From: Planctomycetota bacterium
Lineage (GTDB): Bacteria > Planctomycetota > Brocadiia > Brocadiales > Bathyanammoxibiaceae
DNA: 32,740 nt
Assembly: GCA_023261505.1 (NCBI GenBank)
Contig: JAHFOV010000020.1
Location: forward strand, 1 to 32,740
Direction: 5' to 3'
Below, one piece after another: positions 1-7,815 of the stretch. Position 1 is the stretch's first letter, and each line of letters starts with the position of its first letter. A program made the position numbers and the translations under genes. The notes under the pieces were generated by a model. It saw only the letters and a program-made list of their open reading frames with translations. It was not told where the DNA came from and did not search any database.

Positions 1-2
1 CT

Positions 3-689
3 GTACCCAATGCTTTTGCCTTTGGTAGGTGGGGAGGGGATGGAAGGATTTGTGTGTCGGAGTCTCTTATGAAACTCCTTTCTCCTAAAGAATTAAGAGC
101 GGTTCTGGGACATGAAATCTCTCACCTTAGACACAGGGATGTGGCCGTAATAACTATGCTCTCTTTAGTGCCTATGATCCTCTATTATGTGGCCTGGAAC
201 TTCATGTGGATGCCCAGAGACAGGGAAAGGGGTAACCAGGCTGCCATAATTGGTCTTTTAGCCTTTCTACTCTACTTTATTACAAACCTTCTAGTGCTTT
301 ATGGTTCAAGGATAAGGGAATACTATGCAGATTTAGGCAGTGTAAAATTAGGAAATGCGCCTAGCGATATGGCTACTGCCTTATACAAGCTGGTATATGG
401 TAGTGCAAGGGTACCTAAAGAGGTGCTGCATCAGTGTGAGGGCTATAAGGCCTTCTTTGCTAACGACCCTTCCAGGGCCAGGAACGAGATAAAGGAACTG
501 AGAGAGCTAGACATTGATATGAGCGGTACTATTGACCCGCAGGAATTAGAGTCCATAAGGACAGCTCATGTCAAAATAGGTTTTGCCGATAGGCTATTAG
601 AGGTGTTTAGTACCCATCCTAATATGGTCAAAAGGATGGCTCACCTGGCCAAACTTACCTCCTTGTATAGAGAGAGTAAGGTGAGATAA
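3..689 (+). CDS. htpX: HtpX-like M48 zinc metalloprotease, 5' partial, with an EF-hand loop
   Basis: The reading frame is open from the window edge, so the N-terminus is missing; the first GTG at 54 is internal. The conserved M48/HtpX segment P-N-A-F-A-F-G precedes the zinc motif HEISH (about 114-128). A third ligand Glu follows in R-E-Y-Y-A-D. Two hydrophobic helices lie between them, as in HtpX membrane proteases that degrade misfolded membrane proteins. Near the C-terminus (510-545) is a complete 12-residue EF-hand calcium loop, D-I-D-M-S-G-T-I-D-P-Q-E, which ordinary HtpX lacks. The last part (T-H-P...R) matches the usual M48 end. The family call is firm. The orthology to E. coli HtpX and actual calcium binding are inferred. 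Confidence 0.88.
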   Translation, partial: VPNAFAFGRWGGDGRICVSESLMKLLSPKELRAVLGHEISHLRHRDVAVITMLSLVPMILYYVAWNFMWMPRDRERGNQAAIIGLLAFLLYFITNLLVLYGSRIREYYADLGSVKLGNAPSDMATALYKLVYGSARVPKEVLHQCEGYKAFFANDPSRARNEIKELRELDIDMSGTIDPQELESIRTAHVKIGFADRLLEVFSTHPNMVKRMAHLAKLTSLYRESKVR

Positions 690-702
690 AAGGAAGCACC
701 TA

Positions 703-936
703 ATGCCCGTCAAGGCTTACATCCTGGTAGATATAAGCACAGATGTAAAGACCCAGGAAATCCTGGATAAGTTAAACTCTATTTCCGGGGTGAAGACTGC
801 TGAAGCAGTCTCTGGCCCTCACGATATTATGGTTGTGGTGGAAGCAGCAGACCTCAAAAGTCTTGGTGATATTGTAATCTCCAAAGTTAGGACTATTGAA
901 GGGGTCACGAAGACGATAACATGCTGTTGCGTTTAG
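703..936 (+). CDS. Stand-alone AsnC/Lrp-type ligand-binding (RAM) domain protein
   Basis: This 77-residue protein consists only of the alpha/beta fold that forms the C-terminal effector domain of Lrp/AsnC regulators: an opening A-Y-I-L-V-D-I strand, a G-V-K-T-A helix-turn, the G-P-H-D-I-M-V-V-V strand and a closing I-E-G-V-T-K-T-I-T strand. There is no helix-turn-helix. Such single-domain proteins occur in archaea and some bacteria, where they can oligomerise with full-length Lrp proteins or act as small-molecule sensors. It starts 13 bases after the protease stop, behind an AAGGAAG Shine-Dalgarno, so the two are probably co-transcribed. The C-terminal T-C-C-C-V triple cysteine is unusual. 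The ligand is unknown. Confidence 0.85.
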   Translation: MPVKAYILVDISTDVKTQEILDKLNSISGVKTAEAVSGPHDIMVVVEAADLKSLGDIVISKVRTIEGVTKTITCCCV

Positions 937-952
937 TTATCTTAAGTCATGC

Positions 953-986
953 CTTTGGCAGATTCGCCGAAGCGAACCTCCAAAAG
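953..986. repeat. Imperfect intergenic hairpin
   Basis: CTTTGG at one end and CCAAAAG at the other enclose a TTCGC-CGAA-GCGAA stem-loop. The core resembles the segment GCAGATTCGCTTCGGCGAAC found in the truB insertion near 12475, so it may be a degraded copy of the same repeat family. Confidence 0.45.
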
Positions 987-1042
987 TGAAAAATTATTCT
1001 AGCCTTTTGGTCAAATAGAATCTGGAGGATTAGCCAAGGTAC

Positions 1043-1840
1043 ATGAATAAGAAACTTCTTTATGGGGGGTTATTTTTTGTATATCTTTTGCTTCTTCCCT
1101 CTGGGTGCAAGAAGGGGGATGCGGACAAGGTAAAGGAAGAACTTAAGTTAGAAAGGAAGAAACGGGAAGAAACCTCCGAGAAATATAAGGAAGTTTTAAA
1201 ATCCCTTGCAGAAGAGCAAAAACGAGCAGAGAGTCTAGAAAGAATCTTAATGGAACTGGGCGAAAGGCTGAAAAAGCAAGGAAAACTCCTGCCTGAGGAA
1301 GCTAGCAAACTTAATAAACTTAAGACTAAGAGGGAAAAAGAAGAATCCCAAGAACAAGAAAAAGCCGTGGAGAAGCTTCTCGACCTGGGCAATCAATTCT
1401 ACTCCAAAGGGGATTATGCTGCCGCAAAAGAGGTTTATTCTAGTGGCCTGGAACTTGGTGCAAAGGGGCCTGCAGTATATATGGGGCTGGGCAAATGCTG
1501 TATAGAGGCAAAGGAATATGATAGGGCTATTAGCCTCTTGGAAAATGCAGCGACTCAGTTAGAGGAAAAAGGAGAAAATGATAGGCTTTGTCCGCTCTAT
1601 AATAACCTGGGATGGCTCTACACCATGAAAGGGGAATTTAAAGAGGCTGAGAAGGTTTATCTAAAGGCTATAAAGCTGAACCCTAACTATGCCAATGCTT
1701 ATTATAATTTAGGATTGCTCTATGACTTACACCTAAAAGATGAAATGGGAGCCATTGAATGCTTTGAGAAGTATATAGAGCTGAAAGGAGAGAGGTCCGA
1801 CTCTGTACAGAAAAGACTGGCGGAAATAAAACAGAGATGA
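1043..1840 (+). CDS. TPR-repeat lipoprotein with coiled coil
   Basis: A 265-residue protein. Residues 1-22 form a lipoprotein signal ending in P-S-G-C, with C22 the likely lipidated cysteine; the -3 residue is Pro rather than the usual Leu/Val. Residues 25-110 are highly charged (K/E/R-rich) with heptad-like spacing and probably form a coiled coil. From about 112 to the end there are three to four tetratricopeptide repeats, for example G-N-Q-F-Y-S-K-G-D-Y-A-A-A and N-A-Y-Y-N-L-G-L-L-Y. TPR lipoproteins scaffold envelope protein complexes. The specific partner cannot be deduced. The gene stands alone, with about 100 bases on either side. Confidence 0.8.
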   Translation: MNKKLLYGGLFFVYLLLLPSGCKKGDADKVKEELKLERKKREETSEKYKEVLKSLAEEQKRAESLERILMELGERLKKQGKLLPEEASKLNKLKTKREKEESQEQEKAVEKLLDLGNQFYSKGDYAAAKEVYSSGLELGAKGPAVYMGLGKCCIEAKEYDRAISLLENAATQLEEKGENDRLCPLYNNLGWLYTMKGEFKEAEKVYLKAIKLNPNYANAYYNLGLLYDLHLKDEMGAIECFEKYIELKGERSDSVQKRLAEIKQR

Positions 1841-1937
1841 GGGAGAGAAATCTCTTGACTTTCTCGGTTAATTGTGTAAATAAGTAGCCTGAAATGAGTG
1901 GGGCATGCGGAGGAGGAAAGGAGGAAAAAAGACTAGT

Positions 1938-2087
1938 ATGGAGTTTGGTGACTTAATCTTTTGGGTGTTAGCTGCGGCAGAAGGGAAAAAGATGCCACCG
2001 CTGATACCACACATCTATGTAATCCCCATCGTCTTTCTTATTGGGGTGGGGGTAGGCTATTGGTACCGTGGAAGAAAGGCCGGATAA
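1938..2087 (+). CDS. Small single-pass membrane protein, YWYRGR type (copy 1)
   Basis: A 49-residue protein from the ATG at 1938; the frame also allows an ATG at 1905, but that would put the strong purine-rich ribosome-binding stretch (1911-1924) inside the gene. It has a short amphipathic N-terminus, a K-K-M-P linker, one hydrophobic helix (I-P-I-V-F-L-I-G-V-G-V-G) and the basic tail Y-W-Y-R-G-R-K-A-G. The same tail appears in the next small gene, so the pair looks paralogous. No known family is recognised. The positive tail after the helix suggests it faces the cytoplasm. Confidence 0.6.
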   Translation: MEFGDLIFWVLAAAEGKKMPPLIPHIYVIPIVFLIGVGVGYWYRGRKAG

Positions 2088-2136
2088 TAATCATCCAATT
2101 CCTTGAAATCTTCAGGGAAAGAAAGGAGGATGCACA

Positions 2137-2289
2137 ATGGATTTTTTAAGTCCAGATAGCCTTATGTGGTTTCTTGCTCAGGCCGAAAAAGCGCCAGGGT
2201 TTTTGAGTAAGAAAGTTATTGTCATAGTACTGGTGTTAATAATTATTGTAGGTGGAATCTACTGGTACCGTGGTCGTGGTGCAAAGTAG
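2137..2289 (+). CDS. Small single-pass membrane protein, YWYRGR type (copy 2)
   Basis: A 50-residue ORF: ATG at 2137 preceded by AAAGGAGG, stop TAG at 2287-2289. It begins M-D-F-L-S-P, has a hydrophilic A-E-K-A-P stretch, one helix of almost only V/I/L (V-I-V-I-V-L-V-L-I-I-I-V-G-G) and ends Y-W-Y-R-G-R-G-A-K. The layout and C-terminus match the small protein 50 bases upstream: acidic/neutral start, E-K linker, helix, Y-W-Y-R-G-R tail. Both have their own Shine-Dalgarno, which supports real translation. Function unknown. Confidence 0.62.
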   Translation: MDFLSPDSLMWFLAQAEKAPGFLSKKVIVIVLVLIIIVGGIYWYRGRGAK

Positions 2290-2350
2290 TTAGCTGGTTT
2301 TTCTTTGATTCACTCTGGAGAGGTTAGGGCAAAAATTTTTTTTTAAGCCT

Positions 2351-3994
2351 TTAGTCGGTGCATTTCACCACCTCAGGAACCGCTTGGGACTGTGGAGTTT
2401 TCTTTAGTTCTGCCCTTGCCTTCTCCAGAGTGCTCAAGAAGTTCTCCTTTGCAAAGTCCTGTTTCCACTTCTCCAGGATAATTCTTCCCCCCAATCTGAG
2501 CCTAAGATTCCTAAACTTCATCCATGCCTGACGCTTGGCCTGGGAAAAACTCTTTGCAAGAAGACTGCCAAGGGAATCTCTCTTGCCAGCCCGTAGCTCC
2601 TTAAAGAACGCGCCAAGGAAACGTATACCTACCTCGAGAGGATAAAGAGGCACTTGATAAAGAAGCTTAGGGAATATCCACAAGTTGTAAAATTTCTTTA
2701 CAAGCTTTTCCGTTTGATACAGAAAATCATGTGGGTCTATATCTGCATCTGGCTCGAAACACAACCAATTTCCATCATACTTACTATAATCAACAAGGTT
2801 TACAGGATAAAGCCTGTTTTCATCCTTCAATTTCTTCTCCAAACCCGTCCCTGGCAGTGGAACGGGCTTAACTATCTGGACGGTGTCAAGGTCGTTTCTT
2901 TTTATGAACTGCCAGAATCTTTCTACCCTTTCTGCCATGGAGATATTTAGTTTGCACCTGGAATCCTTAAAGGTAGGATACCCTAGTATGAACATGCCGT
3001 GAATATAGAAACCATATTTCTTGAGGGTTTGGGTATATTCATCGAGTTTCTGTAAATTAAGACCCTTCTTCATGTTTTTCAGGTCTTCTTCAATTGGAGA
3101 TTCGTAACCAATACAAAGGATCTCTACATCCGCTTCCCTCATAAGTTCCAGAATTTCCTTATCCTTTGCCACATCTGCCCTGACTTGAACACAAAAAGAC
3201 AGGTTCTTTCCTGTCTTGCGCTTATATTCTGCAATCATCTTGCAAAGTTCCGCCGTAGTGTCCCTATCCTGGGCAAAGTTGTCGTCTGTGAAGAAGAAAT
3301 TCCTGTAACCTTTCTCCACTAATCTCACTATCTCTTCCATGACATAACCCGGAGAGCTGCTCCTGGTGTGACCTAGGTGTTGATTCACGGCACAAAACTC
3401 ACAAACAAAATTACACCCCCTTGTCCTTCCGAGGGGAATGAGCATTATACGGCTCTGCAAGTCCCTTATAAGGCTGAAGTCCGGGTAAGGAAGGCTATCC
3501 AAATCCTGAATGGGGGGCCTCCTTTTTGTATAAACAGTTTGGTTACCCTTCTTAAAGCATATTCCGGAAACCGCTGAAAGATCCTTTCCGTAAAATATGG
3601 CTTTTACCGCCTCAGGAAGGGTATATTCCCCTTCTCCCATAATTACCACATCTACGCCAGAAGATAGGGCCTCCTCTACGCAGGCATTAATATGGTTACC
3701 CCCTGCCACTGTGGGAACTCCCAGACCTTGATAAAAGGAGGCCACCTCATAAAGCCTGGGTATAGTAGAAGTAAGACCCCCATAAAGGCCCACTGCATCT
3801 GCCGGGCGCTCCTTCTGAATGAGGTTATGGTCTAGTGGGCCACTAAAGTTATTCTCATCTATTATTTCTACCTTGAATTCCCCTAGTGAATTTACTGTAG
3901 TAGCGACACTCACAGCACCCCTGGGAGGCATCTTTATCCGACTGTAGACGTTGAAATATGGAAACTTCGGTATTACTAATCTGAAGAGCTTCAT
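2351..3994 (-). CDS. B12-binding-domain radical SAM protein (BchE/P-methyltransferase-like class)
   Basis: A 547-residue protein. The N-terminal ~150 residues form a Rossmann-like cobalamin-binding domain (D-A-V-G-L-Y-G-G-L-T, V-V-I-M-G-E-G-E-Y-T). The radical SAM core follows with the cluster motif C-N-F-V-C-E-F-C (CxxxCxxC) after G-R-T-R-G, and later the D-D-N-F motif typical of this class. A basic C-terminal region of ~110 residues is not recognisable. These enzymes use a [4Fe-4S] cluster, SAM and often cobalamin for methylations, cyclisations or rearrangements. The substrate cannot be predicted. The ATG has a strong GGAGGGAAAGGG Shine-Dalgarno. The gene is divergent from hppA, and cobT in this window is consistent with cobalamin use. 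Confidence 0.86.
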   Translation of the reverse strand: MKLFRLVIPKFPYFNVYSRIKMPPRGAVSVATTVNSLGEFKVEIIDENNFSGPLDHNLIQKERPADAVGLYGGLTSTIPRLYEVASFYQGLGVPTVAGGNHINACVEEALSSGVDVVIMGEGEYTLPEAVKAIFYGKDLSAVSGICFKKGNQTVYTKRRPPIQDLDSLPYPDFSLIRDLQSRIMLIPLGRTRGCNFVCEFCAVNQHLGHTRSSSPGYVMEEIVRLVEKGYRNFFFTDDNFAQDRDTTAELCKMIAEYKRKTGKNLSFCVQVRADVAKDKEILELMREADVEILCIGYESPIEEDLKNMKKGLNLQKLDEYTQTLKKYGFYIHGMFILGYPTFKDSRCKLNISMAERVERFWQFIKRNDLDTVQIVKPVPLPGTGLEKKLKDENRLYPVNLVDYSKYDGNWLCFEPDADIDPHDFLYQTEKLVKKFYNLWIFPKLLYQVPLYPLEVGIRFLGAFFKELRAGKRDSLGSLLAKSFSQAKRQAWMKFRNLRLRLGGRIILEKWKQDFAKENFLSTLEKARAELKKTPQSQAVPEVVKCTD

Positions 3995-4129
3995 GCCAAC
4001 CCTTTCCCTCCATTATATGCTATTGACTTGTATGTGTTATTCTGCTAAATGTTAGAACTCCTTTATCGAACTTTCTGGCTCAATAGTTAACCAAACGAAG
4101 CTAGCAATTTCAACACAATTTTTCGTACT

Positions 4130-4159
4130 TTGAGAAGTTTTTTAAATGATGCATAATAT
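4130..4159 (+). promoter_or_regulatory. Candidate sigma-70 promoter for hppA
   Basis: TTGAGA at 4130-4135 and TAATAT at 4154-4159 with an 18-base spacer, in the divergent intergenic region. It would start transcription near 4166 and give a leader long enough only if translation begins at the ATG at 4220. Found by eye only. Confidence 0.4.
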
Positions 4160-4219
4160 TTTGCAAAAAGATTCAGGGTGATGGTTACGAAAGGATACGA
4201 AAGGAAAGGATCTGAGAGG

Positions 4220-6502
4220 ATGCAAAAGTTCAAATTTTTCTCCTTGATAATATTGGCCCTGGTGGGGCTTAGTCTTCTAGAAAGTGCCGTTGCAGGAGTT
4301 ACACATGGAGGCGAGACCTACGTTGAGGAATTACCAAGACTATGGTTTCTTGCCCCTTTTGGCGCCCTTATGGGATTAATATTTGCCTTCAAATATTACC
4401 GAGATGTCATGGCCTGCCCTCCTGGTGATAAACTCATGGTGGAGATAGCAGGTCACGTAAGGGAAGGGGCCTATGCCTACCTGGGACAGCAGTACAAAGT
4501 AGTGGCTATCGTCTTTTTAGTAGTGGCCATTGTGTTATCATTACTGGCCTTTGTGCTGGATATACAATCTAGGCTAGCCCCCTTTGGTTTCCTTACCGCT
4601 GGAACTCTATCGGGACTTGCAGGTTTCCTTGGTATGAGGATTGCCACTCAGGCCAACTCCCGCACTGCAGAGGCGGCAAAACACTCCCTTAACCGCGGCC
4701 TTCAGGTTGCCCTCCATAGTGGGGCGGTTATGGGACTTGTGGTGGTGGGTTTGGCCCTTACAGACCTCTCACTTTGGTTCTTCGTCTTGCGCCATTATAC
4801 AAGCCTCTCCCTGGGCCACATCGTCATGAGCATGCTATGCTTTGGAATGGGGGCCAGCTTCCAGGCCCTCTTCGCAAGGGTGGGGGGAGGTATATACACC
4901 AAAGCCGCTGACGTTGGCGCTGACCTTGTAGGGAAGGTAGAAGCCAACATCCCCGAGGATGACCCTAGAAATCCTGCTGTCATTGCGGATAATGTCGGTG
5001 ATAATGTTGGGGACGTGGCTGGCATGGGTGCAGACCTTTATGAGTCCTATTACGGTTCTATCCTGGCAGCCAACGCCCTGGGCGTTACCGCAGGTCTTGG
5101 GATTAAGGCGGTAGTCTTACCCATGGCACTAGCAGGTCTGGGCATTTTACTATCAATAATGGGCTTTTTTGTGGTGAAGACCCCTGAGCATGTTTCACAA
5201 AAAGAACTCTTGAGCGCCTTTGGTAGAGGGGTTAATCTGAGTTCCCTTTTGATACTTGTAGTCTCAGCAGCGCTTATATATGTCCTTATACCGGAGCACC
5301 TTGGCCTATGGGGATCCATCGCTTCCGGACTTATTGCGGGGGTAATTGTTGGTAGAATCAGTGAATATTATACCTCTGACGCTTACACCCCCACCAGGGA
5401 CATAGCCGGCTCCTCCCTCACAGGCCCTGCTACAGTAATCCTTTCTGGTATATCTACTGGAATGCTCTCCACTGCTACGGCATGCGTTACCATCGTTTTG
5501 GGGATTTTACTGGCTTTCACCTTTGCCGGTGGATTTAATAATCTTACTCTAGGGCTTTATGGTGTTGCTATTGCCGCCGTTGGAATGCTCTCTACCCTGG
5601 GTATAACCCTGGCTACCGATGCCTATGGCCCCGTGGCTGATAATGCTGGCGGTAACGCCCAGATGGCTGGTCTGCCACCAGAGGTAAGGGAAAGAACCGA
5701 GATGCTAGATGCTCTGGGTAATACCACTGCTGCCACAGGAAAAGGTTTTGCCATTGGCTCAGCGGCCCTTACAGCCATGGCATTGTTAGCAGCCTATGTG
5801 GGAGAGATTCAGGTGGTGTTTGAAAGGAGCGGCATAGAAGAATTAACCCTTGATGGCCGCACCATCGACGTCCATACTGCCAGTTTTTTGGATTTTATGG
5901 AATATTACAATGTGACCTTGATGAATCCCAAGGTACTGGTAGGTATCATGCTAGGGGCGATGACCTCTTTTGTCTTTTGTGCCCTGGCAATCCGCGCAGT
6001 AGGTAGGGCCGCCCAGAGGATGGTCGAGGAGGTTAGGAGGCAGTTCAGGGAGATAAAGGGCATTATGGAAGGTAAGGCTAAACCAGACTACGCTGCCTGC
6101 GTAGCCATAAGCACAAGCGGTGCTCAGAGGGAAATGATGTTTCCAGCCATGCTTGCCATACTTACGCCTGTAACAGTGGGTCTTCTCCTGGGGGTACCGG
6201 CTGTTATGGGCCTCCTGATTGGCTCCCTGGCCACAGGTTTTCTACTGGCTATATTTATGGCCAATGCCGGGGGCGCATGGGACAATGCAAAGAAGTATAT
6301 AGAAAGGGGAGAATATGGTGGGAAGGGTTCCCCTGCACATAAGGCGGCAGTGGTGGGAGATACTGTGGGTGACCCGTTCAAAGATACTGCCGGTCCTTCT
6401 CTTAACATCCTTATAAAGCTAATGGCTATAGTTTCTGTGGTTTTTGCTGGGGCTGTGGTAACATATTCCCCCACAATATCTGCTATCCTGCATCTACAAT
6501 AG
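4220..6502 (+). CDS. hppA: Membrane-bound K+-stimulated pyrophosphatase
   Basis: An integral membrane ion pump of ~760 residues that couples PPi hydrolysis to H+ and/or Na+ transport. The diagnostic catalytic stretch T-K-A-A-D-V-G-A-D-L-V-G-K-V-E and the Asp-rich D-N-V-G-D-N-V-G-D motif are intact, as are the second Asp sets (D-A-Y-G-P-V-A-D-N-A-G-G and G-D-T-V-G-D-P-F-K-D). The segment N-T-T-A-A-T-G-K-G has Ala at the position where K+-independent enzymes have Lys, so it belongs to the K+-stimulated class. H+ versus Na+ specificity cannot be read safely. The frame opens at a GTG (4178) and an ATG (4181). I prefer the ATG at 4220, which follows AAGGAAAGGA with good spacing and begins a signal-like helix. 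A short hydrophilic loop with H-G-G-E precedes the core. Confidence 0.93.
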   Translation: MQKFKFFSLIILALVGLSLLESAVAGVTHGGETYVEELPRLWFLAPFGALMGLIFAFKYYRDVMACPPGDKLMVEIAGHVREGAYAYLGQQYKVVAIVFLVVAIVLSLLAFVLDIQSRLAPFGFLTAGTLSGLAGFLGMRIATQANSRTAEAAKHSLNRGLQVALHSGAVMGLVVVGLALTDLSLWFFVLRHYTSLSLGHIVMSMLCFGMGASFQALFARVGGGIYTKAADVGADLVGKVEANIPEDDPRNPAVIADNVGDNVGDVAGMGADLYESYYGSILAANALGVTAGLGIKAVVLPMALAGLGILLSIMGFFVVKTPEHVSQKELLSAFGRGVNLSSLLILVVSAALIYVLIPEHLGLWGSIASGLIAGVIVGRISEYYTSDAYTPTRDIAGSSLTGPATVILSGISTGMLSTATACVTIVLGILLAFTFAGGFNNLTLGLYGVAIAAVGMLSTLGITLATDAYGPVADNAGGNAQMAGLPPEVRERTEMLDALGNTTAATGKGFAIGSAALTAMALLAAYVGEIQVVFERSGIEELTLDGRTIDVHTASFLDFMEYYNVTLMNPKVLVGIMLGAMTSFVFCALAIRAVGRAAQRMVEEVRRQFREIKGIMEGKAKPDYAACVAISTSGAQREMMFPAMLAILTPVTVGLLLGVPAVMGLLIGSLATGFLLAIFMANAGGAWDNAKKYIERGEYGGKGSPAHKAAVVGDTVGDPFKDTAGPSLNILIKLMAIVSVVFAGAVVTYSPTISAILHLQ

Positions 6503-6507
6503 GAGAA

Positions 6508-6612
6508 TTCAGAATTCAGTAGTCAGAATGAAGGGAATTTTGTATCCTGAATTTTGTATTCCGAGGTTCAGTATTAAGCCATCGGTAGTCAGCATAAAAA
6601 GAATTCTGAATC
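6508..6612. repeat. Intergenic AATTCAGAATTCAG-type repeat cluster
   Basis: Tandem and inverted copies of AGAATTCAGAATTCAG-like words (6508 onward) are answered by GAATTCTGAATCCT near 6601-6614, with further copies of GTCAG and TCCTGAATTTTGTAT between. The cluster fills the gap between hppA and rsfS and can fold back on itself. It is noncoding. Confidence 0.55.
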
Positions 6613-6636
6613 CTCTATTTTGAGGTTAGAGGTACG

Positions 6637-7002
6637 TTAGAGCCCAAGGAAATCGCCAAGCTATTTGCCCAGATAGCCGATAATAAAAAGGCAGAGGATA
6701 TTCTTGTCCTTGACCTCCGCAAGATTACCTTCATTACAGAATTTTTTGTCATCTGCAGCGGCATAAACTCGCGCCAGTTACAGGCAATCGCCGATGAAAT
6801 TGTAAAACAAACTGAAGAGAAAGGTATCCGCAGGCTTGCCATAGAAGGTTACCGGGAGGCCAGATGGATACTGCTGGACTATGGTGATGTCATCATACAC
6901 ATCTTTGACAAAGAGGCCCGCCATTTTTATGACCTGGAGCTCCTTTGGGGTGACGCCCCCAGGGTCAAATGGCATCCTTCTAAAGTTGCAAAAAGGAAAT
7001 AA
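6637..7002 (+). CDS. rsfS: Ribosomal silencing factor RsfS (start codon unclear)
   Basis: The frame encodes L-E-P-K-E-I-A-K-L-F, then A-E-D-I-L-V-L-D-L-R, F-V-I-C-S-G, R-Q-L-Q-A-I-A-D-E, E-G-Y-R-E-A-R-W-I-L-L-D-Y-G-D-V-I-I-H-I-F and F-Y-D-L-E-L-L-W-G-D-A. These are the ordered signatures of the Iojap/RsfS family, which binds ribosomal protein uL14 and blocks subunit joining under starvation. Length is about 121 residues, normal for the family. The frame is closed upstream by TGA at 6607-6609, and between there and the conserved region there is no ATG, GTG or TTG. The position of the family's usual Met is a TTA codon (6637). ACG (6634) or ATC (6610) are the only near-cognate options; a GAGGT Shine-Dalgarno-like stretch is at 6629-6633. 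Either a rare start codon or a small sequence error is involved. Confidence 0.85.
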   Translation, partial: LEPKEIAKLFAQIADNKKAEDILVLDLRKITFITEFFVICSGINSRQLQAIADEIVKQTEEKGIRRLAIEGYREARWILLDYGDVIIHIFDKEARHFYDLELLWGDAPRVKWHPSKVAKRK

Positions 7003-7166
7003 TCCGTGATATAAGTAAACATATAAGCCCTTTCGTTATTTTAAATTAAACGTCATGAAAGCGTTTATATATGTATTTGCTTCTTGCCTGATTATAAAAA
7101 GCTATTGAAAGAAAAACCTATTTCTGAGATATTATTCCTGCTTACACTATAAGCATACCTAACTCT

Positions 7167-7196
7167 TTGGCAGAAAAGTAGATTGTATATTATATA
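7167..7196 (+). promoter_or_regulatory. Candidate sigma-70 promoter upstream of the secreted-protein/scpB/cobT run
   Basis: TTGGCA at 7167-7172 and TATATA at 7191-7196, spacer 18, lie in an AT-rich 224-base gap (7003-7226) that otherwise shows no gene. The TTG start at 7227 follows TAGGAGGTAAGACC. Confidence 0.4.
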
Positions 7197-7226
7197 TTCT
7201 AAAACCGTATCATAGGAGGTAAGACC

Positions 7227-7814
7227 TTGAGAGTCTTATCCTTAGTAATCTTTTTACTTTGCATCCTTGAAGTATCTCTAGCTGGGGCACCAGAAAAAGC
7301 TCCACCCTATGGTGCCCCTTCTGCAGAAAAGGGAGGTATGGAAGCCCCAGCAGAAGAAACCTCAACAGGGGAACAGAGGAAAGAGCAACAGAGGATAGAG
7401 CACCAAGAGAGAGAGCAAGAGAAAGAGCAACAGGCGAAAGAAGAAAAAAAGCCGGAGGTTCCCGTTACCGAGACTCAGCCAGAGGAAAAAAGGGAAAAAA
7501 AGAAGGAAAAGTGGACAAAGGCTGAGGGGGGTGACTTCGCCTACAGAGATGTCGTCCTCCGTCAGGGAGGTTATACCTTTGTTACACAGTTTGAGGGAGA
7601 CATGGTGAATAACTCTGGCATGGATTATAGTATAGTAAAGTTTATGTGTAGTATTTACGATAGCAGGGGGCGATTGCTTACCGAGGAGGCCTTCCATATC
7701 ATAGATTTCGATAATGGACAAACCAAGCATTTCAGGGGTACTTTGGTGGATGGTTTCAGGGAGATATCAAGTTTTAAAATAAGATTCAAATCCGGGGTGG
7801 CAGCGGCCAGATAA
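7227..7814 (+). CDS. Secreted protein with Glu/Gln/Lys-rich linker and FxLYD-like beta domain
   Basis: A 195-residue protein with a TTG start behind an excellent AGGAGG Shine-Dalgarno. Residues 1-20 are a signal peptide (hydrophobic core, end near S-L-A-G). Residues 25-105 are low complexity, dominated by E, Q, K and R, probably an extended or helical spacer. The last ~90 residues look like a small immunoglobulin-like sandwich: F-E-G-D-M-V-N-N-S-G, then S-I-Y-D-S-R-G-R-L-L-T, then G-Q-T-K-H-F-R-G. This follows the 'N-x-S ... D-x-x-G-x-x-L' pattern of FxLYD-type domains. Function is unknown; an envelope role is likely. Confidence 0.68.
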   Translation: MRVLSLVIFLLCILEVSLAGAPEKAPPYGAPSAEKGGMEAPAEETSTGEQRKEQQRIEHQEREQEKEQQAKEEKKPEVPVTETQPEEKREKKKEKWTKAEGGDFAYRDVVLRQGGYTFVTQFEGDMVNNSGMDYSIVKFMCSIYDSRGRLLTEEAFHIIDFDNGQTKHFRGTLVDGFREISSFKIRFKSGVAAAR

Positions 7815-7815
7815 G

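Noticed and set aside
2290-2350. T-run (2335-2344) as a rho-independent terminator after the small membrane genes
   Set aside because: There is a T-run, but no stable GC-rich hairpin is visible directly before it.
2654-2950. 98-codon plus-strand frame opposite the radical SAM gene
   Set aside because: It lies fully antisense to a well-supported gene and has no domain or ribosome-binding signal.
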